The notes under the pieces: generated by a model
Told to the model about the DNA's origin: nothing
Seen by the model: the letters and a program-made list of their open reading frames with translations, nothing else
Database searches by the model: none
Part shown: piece after piece, positions 12,319 to 24,545 of the stretch
How the letters are laid out: each line of letters starts with the position of its first letter
Numbering within the stretch: the stretch's first letter is position 1
NCBI GenBank assembly: GCA_023079485.1
Contig: CM041084.1
Location: 126,146,292 to 126,210,291 of the forward strand
DNA: 64,000 nt
Reading direction: 5' to 3'
DNA from: Archilochus colubris
Lineage: Eukaryota > Chordata > Aves > Apodiformes > Trochilidae
Made by a program: the position numbers and the translations under genes

Positions 12319-13154
12319 GACATTGGTGTACCACAAGATTTCCCACTGGATATTTTTTTTCCTTATCTCACAGCTTTTTCATACTTCCATGATGGTCTTT
12401 TCTGAGAAAAAAAATCTGGCATTTGATACAAACGTGAGTTAGCATCCCTCCCTCTCTGCCATTTTTACTGACAGACTTTCCAAGGGAAAGATATATCCTA
12501 ATTTTCCTTTCAGCTGAAAAAGGCAGATGGAGGCAGACAGAGCACTCTCAAACCAGATGAGAGAGAACAGAAGCAGAAGACCTATACACAAAAACCCAAA
12601 TAACCAGAGTCACATAACAGAGTCACGATTTCTTCATAATTTACTATGCTTCAGCTGTGACTCCTTTGCAAAACACCAACCTCAGCCACTGGGCTTGTGG
12701 AGAATAAATTTCTCCCTTTAAAGTTCACCTGCAGATTATAAGAGTCTATTAGGGAACCAGTAAAGAGTGATTTAAAGTTCAGTCTGGTTTTTGCTTGTTT
12801 GCAAGGACTGCATGTCTGACAGCAAAATATGAGATTTCACTTTAAAGCATAATAAACCTCAAGCATTTTGATGAAAATTTTCTGCACTGCTTTTGGGCTG
12901 TGTTTCAGATAGAAATCTCTTGGGTTTTTCATCCAGCACAGTAGTGTTCATCCAACACAGGTAGTAGTGTTCAGCAAAGCAATGTCATCAGCTGTAGTGT
13001 CATTCCTCCACTTAAGCCACATCTAAAAACAATCTCAGCACTTCTTGAAGTTTCTGGCCCATCTTCTTCAGCCTTCTGGTGTGTTCTGTTCAAAACTCAT
13101 CTGCTGAATGAAGTACATTTCATTGAAAATCCCCCCATTGCCCATCTTTCTGAA
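12319..13154. other. No recognisable feature
   Basis: Some 830 bp of mixed sequence between two CR1 pieces. I see no gene or repeat that I can name. Confidence 0.45.
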
Positions 13155-13427
13155 CATAGAGGCACAGGACAAGAAGAAACAGCTTCAAGTTGTGACAGGG
13201 GATGTTTAGATTGTATATTAGGAAAATTTTATTCACTGAAAGGGTTTTTAAGCACTGGAACAGGTGGCTCTGGGAAGTGGCTGAGTGACCCCCCTGAAGG
13301 TGCTTCAAAGACATGAAGATGTGGTGCTTAGGGATATGGTTAATGGGGGACTTCATGGTGCTAGGTTAAGGGCTGCTCTTGATGATCTTAAAGATCTTTT
13401 CTCACCAAAATGATTCTGTGATTCTAA
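13155..13427 (+). mobile_element. CR1 3'-end fragment, plus strand
   Basis: It begins near the region corresponding to GGACAAGAAGAAACAGC and carries the ORF2 C-terminal part (CACTGGAACAGGTGGCTC, matching the HWNRLP region). The 3' UTR follows (GATGATCTTAAAGATC) and the tail TGATTCTGTGATTCT. It is about 270 bp, 5'-truncated and full of stops. It belongs to the same 3'-end type as the copy at 38284-38574. Confidence 0.88.
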
Positions 13428-14094
13428 AGGTTTTTTATTAGAGCAGCTTCTACATGGAGTAATAAATTACCTCATTGATTGAAGACTTAAAATTAGCAAG
13501 GCAGAGCTGAAGAGTGTGAATGAATGTGTCCTTTTAATATTATGGGCCTCTCTGTACATGGCATGTCATAATATTACATTAAATTTTCAGATGTCTTATT
13601 GCCTTCTACAGCAGAAAATAGATAGTGAGAGAAGAGGTAAAACCATCAGAGATAAAAAATATCTGGACAAAAAGACTATCTGTTCCAAGATGCTGCACAT
13701 TTCAACAATGTAATTCTCTTTTTATTCAGGCTCAGTGATAAGCCACAATGTGATAACAAAATAATGTGGTGCTGTTCTGAGTTCTGGCTTGGCTGGCCTC
13801 TCCTGGTGGCAGTGACTGGGAGATGACAAATGGAACTGATAGCTATAATGGTGATTAAGGTGAACCTCATGCTTAATGTTGTATTTTTAGATGCTTAAAA
13901 ATCTGCAGACTTTTAATGTTTAAGGTGGGAGTTTTCTATGCTGTCTTTCTGCTTCTGGATGACTTTCTTTTTTTTTTCTTTTTTTTTTTCTTTTTTTTTT
14001 TTTCCCCTAAGCTTCACTTAATATAGTCTGGCTAGTTCTGATGGAGAAGCTTCCTGTTTGGCTCCTAATGATCCACAAAAAAGAAAACTAAGAG
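13428..14094. other. Spacer containing a poly-T tract
   Basis: Nothing gene-like. The only notable item is the T-rich tract at 13962-14003. Confidence 0.45.
13962..14003. repeat. Poly-T tract with single C interruptions
   Basis: About 40 nt almost entirely thymine, broken by isolated cytosines. It could be a poly-A tail of a minus-strand retroposed copy, but no recognisable body adjoins it. Confidence 0.7.
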
Positions 14095-14880
14095 GAGTGG
14101 CTGCCATTCAGAGGGACCTGGATAGGATGAAGAAATGAGCTGACAGGAATCTTCTGAAGATCAGTAAAAGGAAATGCAAAGTCCTGCATCTGGGGAGGAA
14201 TCACTGCAGGAACCAGAATAGGCTGAGAGGCTGAGGGGTTGAGAAGCAGCTCTGCAGAGATAACCTGGAGGTTGAGGTGGACAACACGCTTGCCACAAGA
14301 CAGCAATGTCCCTCTTGCAAAGATGGCCAACAACATTCTGGGCTGCATTACAAGGCTCAGTGCCAGCAGGAGGAGAGGAATGATCCTTCTTCTCTGTCAG
14401 CACTGATGAGATATATCTGGAGTGCCAGGTCCAATCCCTGATATGAAAGACATGGATTTACTGAGGCAAGTCCAAAGAAAGGTCTCTAAAGTGATTAAGG
14501 AAGTATCTTGTCTACAAGAACAGTCTGAGAAAGATGGGACTATTCAGCTGAGAAAAGACAAGGCTTAGGGTAGTCCTTATCCATGTGTATACATATCTGA
14601 CAGGAGCGAATAAAGAAAAGGGAGTCAAACTATTCTTACTAGTGGTCACTGACAGGACAAAAAAAACAACAGGCACAAAACTGAAACATGAAAATCTATA
14701 CAAACACATGAAAACACGTATTTACTGTGAGAGTTATTGTGGAGTCTTCAACAAGATATTCAAAACCTGACTGGATATAGGTCTGGACAAACTGCCTTAG
14801 CTGATATTGCTTGAGAAAGGGCTTTTAACCAGATGATCTTGAGAGGCCCCTTCCAAGCCCATCAAGTCTGTGATATCCTG
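14095..14880 (+). mobile_element. CR1 LINE 3' fragment, plus strand
   Basis: About 790 bp covering the end of ORF2 and the 3' UTR. Recognisable landmarks are the RDLDR-like start (CAGAGGGACCTGGATAGG, 14109), the AKCKVLHL counterpart (AAATGCAAAGTCCTGCATCT, about 14171) and the NNILGCI counterpart (near 14330). A terminal 3' UTR follows (CCAGATGATCTTGAGAGG), with the degenerate tail TCTGTGATATCCTG. Many stops and frameshifts are present. Its start overlaps in CR1 coordinates with the end of the 11030-12318 piece, so the two are separate insertions rather than halves of one. Confidence 0.88.
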
Positions 14881-16849
14881 AATGAAGTAATCTTGCCTCT
14901 CCTTAATTAATCATTTCTAGCTTCAGAGCAGAAATTTTAAATATCCTTATAGGCAGAGGTTTTGCTATCAGTTTTCTTCCTCTTTTCATCAGAAACTTCC
15001 TAAATTCCCAACATGCTGAGGTTGCCAGGTATCAATAGATCCTGTCTGGAATGGGATTACCAGACAAATCCTGCAAGCACCTCACCATCTATGGGCTACA
15101 AGCCCATAGAGAGCCTACAGAGCCTGGGCACTGTGGTAGAAAGCTCAGACACTGAGAACAGGCCTTCTTCAGGCTTGAAAGGCTCTGATTGTTGATGCCC
15201 TGCATGGGAAGAAGAGGAGGAAACGTAATTTGGCTACAACAAAATGATATATCTCTCACAGGGAAAATATTGCAAGAGCCAGAGAATTAGATGGAAAAAC
15301 AATCCAGTGCAGAGGAATGAAAGAGAATACCAAGGCTGTAGTCTTGAGGGACATGGGGGGCATGGCACAGGTTACACACAAATGCAGATGCAGAGAAAAA
15401 TCAAGGGACAGCACCACAGAAAACCCTAGCTACAGCTTAATGTGATTTAGCTACTTATTTCTTTAACACACAGTTTTCAAGCTAATGCATATCTTCCTCC
15501 CTCCCCCACCTTCCTCCCTACACAGATGTATACATGTGAATTCCCCCCACCACCCCCATCAGATGAAACTTTTAAAGATGCTCTGAAAAAAAAACAATTT
15601 TAATTTTTATAGTTCTTTAAGGTCTTTTGAGATAAAATTCTCTAGTGTCTCATTCATCTCCTCTTCCTTCCTTTGTGGAAATACTTAGTCTTTATATAAT
15701 ATTCAGCCCTGATTGCAGGGTGGAAGATGTTGTTTTTCTGTCTGAAGAACTAGTTATGAAAGAAGGCTAGGTTTGGATTTTCTGCTTTTATGCCCAGCAA
15801 ACATGCAATTTGGTTACCGGTAGCAACAACCAGCTCAGAATATGATTAGGCTTTTAAGTGATTGGGTTTTATTAAAAAAGCATAAACAGGAAGGTGGGGG
15901 CTGTTTCTGGGGTTATAGATACTGCACAAGAAGGTATTCAAGGAAAAGGCAGTGAGTGACTGAGATTCTTGCACTCATTTCCATGTGGAGTTTGCTAAGA
16001 CAGAGGAATTCCTCCAAATTTATGAAACTTGCAAAATGTTAATTGAGTATAAAATTTGGCCCTTGATGTTTTTCAGGGCTAGAGTTGAATTTTATCAAAC
16101 TAACTGATAACTCTTTTGCAATTCTGAAAGTTTAATTATATTTTTGAGCAATATTTTAATTTATTCTAATTTGTCTCATCTGGATTCGTTCACCTGATAG
16201 TTTTGCATATCTTTACATTCATTACAGTCCATTAAGGTAAAACCTTTTAACAAATACTCATTTGTGGCCACTTCCAGCACTTTCCACTTGAACCTCATTC
16301 TTTTCCAAATGTCAAACTCTTAAAAGTCTCAGCAGGAAAGGTTGCCTTTCTGGGAAAATAAATCACTGTATACAGCTTCTCAGCTCTGACACAGAATTAC
16401 AAGTCAGACAGAAGTGTCATCCCTTTCATGAAGAATCTCAGGGAAAACCAAAAGCTGGGGGTTTTTTGTATTTTTGTTTTTTTTTTTAAATTATGGTATT
16501 TCTACCAGTGCTTTAGCACTGTGACTCTCACAAAAGCTACTGTGTCTACTGACTGTAGTTTTCATCTGAGATTATTTAACAGGAACAAATAATGGCCCAG
16601 GAAGAATACAAAAGTATTTCTTGGACTTTGGTGGAGCACCCTACTTTAGCACTGTGCAGAGTAGACCCACCAGTCTCACCAGTGCTCATTCATGACTTGT
16701 GATAATGAAGAGAGTATATAAAAGGTGAAAAGACTGTCTGAGATGCTTATGTAGGGAACATAATCAACAATGTAAACTTGAGCCGCCTTGCGTTAACTTT
16801 CATAAATGCTATGAGAACAAGTCAAATATTTCCAATGTCAGGGATTGCA
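14881..16849. other. No gene seen
   Basis: About 2 kb of unique-looking DNA. The only motif I single out is the X-box-like site at 15813-15827. Confidence 0.45.
15813..15827. promoter_or_regulatory. Candidate RFX X-box (GTTACC-GGT-AGCAAC)
   Basis: It fits the X-box consensus GTNRCC, 0-3 bases, RGYAAC, with a 3-base spacer. Such sites bind RFX factors, often near cilia or neural genes. No gene is visible beside it, so function is inferred from the motif alone. Confidence 0.35.
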
Positions 16850-16909
16850 AGTAGATGATTTTTAAGGTCCCTTCCAACTGAAATCATTCTATGATTCTAT
16901 TCTATGATT
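16850..16909 (+). mobile_element. CR1 3' tail, plus strand
   Basis: Only the terminal ~60 bp remain: AGATGATTTTTAAGGTCC, CTTCCAACTG, then ATTCTATGATTCTATTCTAT. It is a heavily 5'-truncated insertion. Confidence 0.75.
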
Positions 16910-19900
16910 TTGTTTTGTTATTTGCACTGTGGTACTGCCTGCCTCCTTGGACATACTCTGCAAATATACAGTAAAAAGCTATTCCTTGCCTTAGGGACCT
17001 TCTAAACTCGAAAAAAAGTCAAGAGCAACAGGTTACAGTAGCCAGACACATGGGCACTAGCAAATAAATAGTTAAAACAACTCAGAAAAAAATGCTGCTG
17101 TATACATTTGTAACATTTTTAAGGGCACCACAGTAAGTATGGGGTTAGGTCCTCACCTGAGGCTGAAATAACCACTTAGGGAAGCTGCTAATGGTAGCTG
17201 TCAAGTGACAGAAACACTTTTTAACGTCCAGGTAAAACTGAATAGGAATGTTTATTGAGAAAGCTGGTAAAAAGCTTGTGAAAAAATACATGAAACCTAA
17301 TGGCACTTACGGTTGCACAGTGCTTCATGCTGTTCTCAACTCTATATCTTTTTACCTCAGTAGCAATACTTCTCTGCTTTTAGACTTGCATTGCTCTTGT
17401 GGCTCTGCACCTAGAAACCACAATGCTGTTCTCAGGACAAGTTCTCATGGAAAGCAACAACCTTTTTTTCCTCACTCCATACCTTTTATCTTATTGACCT
17501 TAGCTCATAGTGGAGAAAACTAAACGTTTCGAATAACTAAGTATAGAGCAGTAATCATTCCATTATTCAATCAATATTATTCAACAATGTATGTAAACAG
17601 AAATTTTACAGGTAATTGATGTGCAAAATTTGCAACAAATTAGTAAATTTCAGTCGGTGGTAATAGCACCATAAGTGGAAACAATAGGGAGCATGGGTAG
17701 CTCACAATGAAAAGAAGGGGGAAAAAAAGATGTTACAAAAATCAGCATTGTCCTCATCACCTTCACACTTAACACCTGCACTTCTGGGCAGCCTCCTCTT
17801 CACAGGAAAGTCATCTCAAACTCCACCTCTACTCTTCCTGTCTGGACACAGGGAAGAATTGTCCCTTTTCCCTTCTCTGCTTCTCTCTGCCCCCTCTCTC
17901 TCTTCCCCCTCATGATTCTCTTTTTCTCCAGGAGCAACCCACACTGTTATGGTGGACACTTGTCATTAGTTACAGACCCCACTAATATTTGCCTCTGAAT
18001 GTGAACCTGCCCCACTATCCATTGTGCAAAATCACCATTTTCTCAGCTTTACTGTCTACCTTTAGAATTACTGGGCTTGATGTGAGATTTTATCTTCTGC
18101 ACTTTGACGCAAAGGCTGATTATCTGGTAGCAGTGCCTGTAATGTACACTTTATTGTCATACCCTCTACATTTGAATCAATCAAATCAATTTCTGTCTCT
18201 TCTATTTGATTTGCAGTGATCCATTAAAATCCTCCTCCTTCATTATCTTGTTGAAAATATCCTTACTCTCACTTTTGGAAGATGCTGCCAATATCTGCAT
18301 GGCATTAAAGTATGACAGTTGCAATTTATTTATCAGTGCATTATAATTTAAACACAGCATGCCCTCTCATCAACCAAAAAACAATTGCAGACTAGAGTCT
18401 GCAATGATATCTATATCATTTCTACAAATAATATGTATAACTAAATTTAGGCCACCACTTGATATTATTCTGTCACATGAATGTCAAAGCAAAGGAGCTC
18501 TAAAGAAAACAAAAAGAAGAAAAATTATAGTCATAAACTAGATAGTTCCAAGAGAGAAAGAGAACCACAAGTTGAACATTCATGTAAAAGTTGTTTTCTT
18601 TTTCTTACCAAGTACTTCTGAAACTAATATGGCTTGTCAAGGCCTAATACAAAAAGAATAGTAAAGAGCTAAGAGACTTCTCCTGAAGGCCAGGTAAGAG
18701 AATCAATCTGAAGGCCTGTTTGGGAAGAACTGCTTGAGATGTAGGCTGTAAAGGATGGCCTAAGCATCTGGATCAGTTCCCATTTTGAGATTAAGAAATT
18801 TTCAGCATAAAACTCAGGCACATAAACCCCACACTATTTCACACTGCTACATGAGAAAGAATTATTTGAAGCCTTGAGTCATTTGACATGACTGAAAAAT
18901 CAGATAATCTTCTCTCCATAGTCAAATCATGGGATTCTGCCTTCAGACAGGTGAAGAAACTGAAGCTCATTTCTGGGAAGATGCATGTGACATATGAGAT
19001 GCACATCACACTCTAGGTGGAACAAAACCTTACTCAGAAAAAGTCTGAAGAACTAGGTAGGAATATTTTTATTGTAGTAACTCAGAGTCATACACAGAAT
19101 TACTCCTTACTGTGCTAACCTTATTGGCCTGTTACCTTATTAAACCTATGTGAGGCAAGGCTATAGGTTTATTTAGCCATATTATAGGCCAAATTAGGAA
19201 CCAAGGCTCCCAGTGAAATGAGAAAGGAGAGTTGCATGAAAGTAAGAAATGCTGATAGGTAATAAGATGATGGAAAAAGATAATTTGGCTCCTGATGAGG
19301 TTTGTGTCATCTCTGGAGCTTGCTCTAGTCTAACAAGCAAAAAAAAGACAGAAAATATTACAGTAAGTGAAACTAAAAGAGGTTCCAGAAGTCATCTCAA
19401 CCAACAGATTTTTAAGAGCTCCAAAGACAGAAATTCCACCCTTATTCACTTACAGATTTCATAAACATATCACTCCTTGTTTGCTTCAGTTTCTGATTTT
19501 CTCACAACAGATTTGGAAAGAATCAATCACCTGAAGTTCTTCATAACTCAATACTGGTCAGTCAGAGCTGTACAGTGTCAAAAAGCATTTTTGAAAGCAC
19601 TGAAATTGAGGAAATATCAATAATAGTATTAGAGAAATGAAAATGCTACTTTCATAGCAAGACACATGCATGTTCACAAGAACATAACTGAAAATTTCCC
19701 TTTGCCAAAGTAATCCTGGGTACATTATAGGCAGAAAAAGGTTTCAGTCTTCAAAAGTAAAAGAACAAGCTGGAGTACTGGATAAACCTCTGTAATATCA
19801 AAGCTCAACATAAAATTTGTCTGCATCAAGTGTTTTTGAAATGTAAATGCTAAATAAGTGAGCAATACTAGAAAACATTGAACTGTGAATCTGTGAAACT

Positions 19901-21891
19901 CTGCTCTCTAATTAATTTCTTCTGATGTCTTAACTTCTTTCTTTTATTATTTTTCTTGTTCTATTTTTAAGATAAAAATAGCTTGTGAAAAAACTCTTTT
20001 TTACACTGGAAAATTAATTATTAAGTTTCAAAAGGTTTTGTGTTTTTTTTTTTAAATCTGGGATTCATCCCTTTGAAACCACATTCAGAGAATAACATCA
20101 TTACAGAACTTTCAGATGTTCTTTTTATTTGTGCTAGTCTTTTAAGTAAGCCATTAAGCAAAACGAAGCCAAACAATCTCAGAATTTTATGGTAAGCAGC
20201 TTTTATCAGGAAAAGAGCATCTTTTATTCTGTTTGTCTCTAACAATTAGTTTATTAGTTTGAATTTTGCAAAGTATTCAATTATTTTAGGCCTGCTGCAT
20301 TTTACAGCACACTGCCAACAACACATTGCAATTATATGAGGGTCATTGTTTGTGATTGACATTATCACTTTCTTTCTTCAGTTTATTACACTATTTGTGA
20401 GTAGGAAATCCTAATGCTGTCAAGTTAAGTGCCTACTGAATTTCTACAGACTTATGCTGCCAACCTCCTTAGGCAGAAAATAAATTGTTTTTTCACTGTT
20501 GCATAATCTGATTGACACACATACATTGAATGGGCTCCTATTTATCCAGACAATGAATCCCATGTCTCTTGTCATACTTCATAAGTTCCACACAGTTGCA
20601 TAACAGTAGTCTGTAAGCACTGGGAAATTATGAATATGAAAAAAGGCAGCCATGGTTGGCACCTCTTTATAATGAATGATGGAGTTTAAATTAATTCTGA
20701 TGATTGTGATTATTTTCATGCTGGCAGAAAAACTGTCTCAATCTCTTTCTGCCTTTTTAGTGGACACACTCTGAAATAGATATTTCAATGAGGCAATTTC
20801 CTTTCAGCTAATTCAAAATTCTTTTTATTTTTTTTTTTTTAAAGCTGTAATATGTATTTCAATTTACGCTACTTAAGGGAAAGGACACACAAACTTTTTA
20901 AATTATTATATGGCAGTTCTTTTTGTCTTTATGAGCTCAAGAGGAAGATGTTTTTTGTTTCAGGCATTTTTAAGATAATCAAGTGCTGAAGTTCTCACTT
21001 TTTTAGTTCACTTGCAGGTACTCCTGAGTGGGTAAAATTCTGGCAGCCTGTGGTTTAAAAGGTTTCCAGTGGTCTCAGTGAGATGCCTCAACTCCTGAAA
21101 TGTTGTGAAGGATAAGTTAAGAGTAAAAAGCAGCCAAAGCTGAATGAATGTTATGGTAAGGGTTTTTCCATTAAACAGGGTTAAATGATTGGAATTGAGA
21201 CAAGAAGTGGAAGAAAATCTCAGTGGCTACACAATGTCTCTTGGCTTTCAATGCAAAAATAAATGGGAACAAGGCTCAGCAGAACTGAAGCTGTCTGGAA
21301 GAGAAGATAACATGAGAATGTTAGAAGAGCATTTCATCCTGAGTCATGGACCAGCACTTCCAGAACACTCAAAAGTCAGAAGCAAGATGGCTTTTTTCCT
21401 ACCAATATATGAATAATTAGCGCTGTGTTTTCAGGAAGAGGTGACTATGAATCTCTATAACTGCTGCACCTGAGCACCATGAGACACATGAGAGGAATAC
21501 ATTTGTACAGACATCAAAAAGAAAGTGAAAATTCACAAAGCTTGTGACTTGGTAAAGTCTGAAGAGATTAATTAGCTTTTTTGGAGCAATTTTATTTTCT
21601 GAGAAGAGACCAAACTCATTCAATGTGAGACCAAAAAAACAGAGGAATGCAGAGAACCTCAAAACAGTGATCAATCTTGACACAATGGTTATACAATTAC
21701 AAAAAAATGACTATAAAAATGTAAGTAACTTTTATAGCTCCTGAAAAGGACTCACTCAGAAAGACATCAATGCAATGCTTGGAACAGCAGAACAAGAACA
21801 TGTGGCTGGGGATGAGAGAATAGGCATGACCAAAGCACTTGGCATTGTGTGGGAAGGGATCTGTGGTGCTATTGACAAGGCTGATGTCTGC

Positions 21892-21947
21892 ATGGCCCAA
21901 CATAATAATCATTTATGTTGGGCCCATGTTAGTATGGCCCAATATAA
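21892..21947. repeat. Inverted repeat with an extra direct copy of the arm
   Basis: The left arm ATGGCCCAACATAA (21892-21905) is the reverse complement of the right arm TTATGTTGGGCCCAT (21913-21927) apart from one bulged G; the loop is 7 nt. A third segment, ATGGCCCAATATAA (21934-21947), matches the left arm at 13 of 14 positions. The middle arm can therefore pair with either neighbour, with loops of 7 or 6 nt. The origin is unknown. It could be a remnant of a small foldback transposon or a local replication error. Confidence 0.75.
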
Positions 21948-22620
21948 ATGGATCTGATGAGGGAAACTCTTGGTGTTCACTACTCAGTGTCCCCACTGCA
22001 TGTGTTTCAGGGATTCTCAAACTTTGTTCCCTGGGATGGACACTCATTTGCAGCTGTATTGAAATAGGCTTCATTCCATTCTCTTTTTAGCCTGAAGGAA
22101 TCAATTTTCTATCTTCATGACTGCTCAGTGATGTGAAGCATAACATGGGAAGTAGAAGAGGTGATTCATTTTAAAAAACCGGCCCCGATATGAGCTAAAA
22201 TGTTAGTGTGGATACACCCAGAGTTCATCTTCACACAGGTAGATAAATGATCTTGAATGTATAGCCTGGACTTGATTCCCAGATCTGCATTGCATGTTTG
22301 CTTCTGTTTACAATCTGTTGGCTTGGCATGGAAGAAGCTCTCAGCAAGAAAACCATTAGCATCATTTTTCCTTGCTACCATTGGAGGATAAGAGAGACCC
22401 TTTTCAGGGCTGTGAAATTGTTTGAAATGGACAAGCTGAGAGCAAATACTCATTTCAGGCACTGGATTTTTTGGGGCCGAGCTGCAGGGCTCTCTGGTCT
22501 AGATTGTTCTTCATATTCATTGCTAGTACATGAATTGGTGGTTAGTGTGCAAACTGACACGTGGCTCTTCAAAGTCAGAGAAAAAGAATTTTTTTCAATA
22601 GGCCACTGATTAGCTGCGGC

Positions 22621-22642
22621 TGAGTCAGAAGGGGGTGAGTCA
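22621..22642. promoter_or_regulatory. Two tandem AP-1-type motifs (TGAGTCA)
   Basis: Identical TGAGTCA heptamers start at 22621 and 22636, 15 bp apart. TGAGTCA binds Fos/Jun and, with flanking GC, Maf/NF-E2 family factors. No promoter or gene is visible alongside. Confidence 0.35.
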
Positions 22643-24390
22643 CCACTCAAATGACAAGGGTAAATTTAGTGCCTAGGAGAAGGGAGGAGGCTTTTAAAAG
22701 CAAACACATTGTTTGGAACTGAAGAAATTGAAGCCAGCTCTCCACCACGGGGTTTTGCTGGCATACCTGTATTGTCTAGAGGTGTAAGAACATCACCCAC
22801 AGAGCTGACATTGCTTCATTGGCAAAATCTGTGGTGCAGACACAGGGAGGCTTAGAGAATATTTGTCTAAAAGCTGTTGCTGACAGCAATATTTGGCAGC
22901 TATGCCGACCCCCAAAACAATGTCTTGGGGTAAGATTCTGTCGGTGCATTTTTGGGTAGTTCTTCTTCAATAGGACCTTCATCTTCTTCAGATTCCTTCC
23001 TTATACATAAAAGCAGGAATCCCTGTCTCTAGGTTAAAGATCTTGAATTAATTTCAGTGTGAGCTAGCTCTCAGCTATGCAGCTTAAACTTTTGAAGACA
23101 GGAAGACCTAAGAGCTAGGGAACTGCTGACCTGTGAAGTTGAGGCTCAGGTATTAGTAGACAAGCAAGTGTTAAGAGTCATATTTGAGAGCTCACTGTCT
23201 CAGTTTCCCCTAAATACCAGTTTAAGTTTCCACATTGTTTACCTTTACTTCACAGAAATAGGAGAAAAGTAGTCTAGATAAAATCATTAAAGGTGAATTT
23301 GAAGAAAATTATTCCAGAGTAAATATTAATAGATTGCACTGATTGGCACAGCATTTCAAGGGAGATCTAACAGGGAACTTCTGAGTTCCTGAGAGTCAAA
23401 GAACATTTTGATTAAGGGGTTGGCTGATGGAACAGAATCTCTTAGAAAGTGTGTAGACATCAGTGCACAAAGCAGACTGTGAACACCACTGAAGACAGGA
23501 TTAGAATTCATGATAATTACTTGAGACTGGAAAAGAAGGGGCTGAAAACAACAACGAGAAAAAAGAAATCAGTAAACAATAAAGACCAGTTCAGGGAAAG
23601 AAAAAGGCAATTGCACAAATATACATTAAAAAAAGACCAAAAACTCAACAGATAAGTGAAAAAATACATTGGAGGAAAGGCCACTATTGTGGACCACAAA
23701 GTGTATGCCAGGGCTACAGTGCAATGTTGTTACAAATAAAGCAAATTGCCATCCCAAATGACCAGGAGTGTCATCTGCAGAACTTATGAAGCAATTAATC
23801 TTTCTGTCTATATATATCTCGAGGCACTAAACTTTACAAGAGATGCAGTAACATTAAGAAGAATAACAGGAATGCTGAGAGACTTTAGAAAACGTGATCT
23901 ATCCATCAATGAGAAGGTAATTCAGTTTATTTTTGGAATAAAAAAGAAGGGAGAATATGATAAAAACTCCTATACTGAAAACAGAGCTGAAAATGTGGTT
24001 ATATAAGAATTTTCATTTCCAGGGAGTTAAAGAAAATAATATTAATTTTCTGTAGGGCAAGATATAGTTTAGATATTATGGAATGTGATCCTAATCACCG
24101 AGATCAATAAGCATCAATTAGCTACCTAAGCTGTGGCATCCCTCGTTATTGGAAGTTTTAAAGACCATGTCTGGAAACCTTTCTCAGGGAGAATGCCAGT
24201 GTTCTGGGTCCTCCTCAGAACAGGGACATGGACTATCTGTGCTGTGAAAGTAATTTCCAGCTTTGTATAAACAAAATGAACCTCACTCGGTGAGGCCAGC
24301 AAAAAAAGCACAAGGGACGACTGGCAGAGGCTCCAGCAAGGGAAATTCCCATTAGATACAGGAAAAATATTTCATCCATGTGAGTAGTTT

Positions 24391-24545
24391 GATGCTGGAA
24401 AAGGTTGCCCAGAGAGACTGTGACACCTCCAAGTCTGGAAATATTCAGTGTTCTGCTGGACAAGGTCCTTGCTGCAGGTGTGAGAAGGGGTCAGACAAAT
24501 TACATCCAGAGGTCCCATCCAAACTCAGTTATTCTGTAATTCTGT
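24391..24545 (+). mobile_element. CR1 3'-end fragment, plus strand
   Basis: It corresponds to the ORF2 end and 3' UTR: GGAAAAGGTTGCCCAGAG, then a 3' UTR with CAGAGGTCCCATCCAA, ending in TTATTCTGTAATTCTG. About 155 bp, strongly diverged. Confidence 0.75.

Larger units (their letters stand above)
16910..24390. other. Long unique stretch without a recognisable gene
   Basis: About 7.5 kb of AT-rich DNA. I found no coding exon, RNA gene or large repeat. Notable small items are the three-arm repeat at 21892-21947 and tandem AP-1 motifs at 22621-22642, both listed separately. The part around 20280-20560 has the even, AT-rich texture of conserved non-coding sequence, but that cannot be tested here. 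Confidence 0.45.

Noticed and set aside
24126..24200. Possible CR1 ORF2 end (GGAAGTTTTAAAGACCATG resembles the LEVFKDH region)
   Set aside because: Only one short match, with a clear separate CR1 tail 200 bp later. The boundaries cannot be supported.
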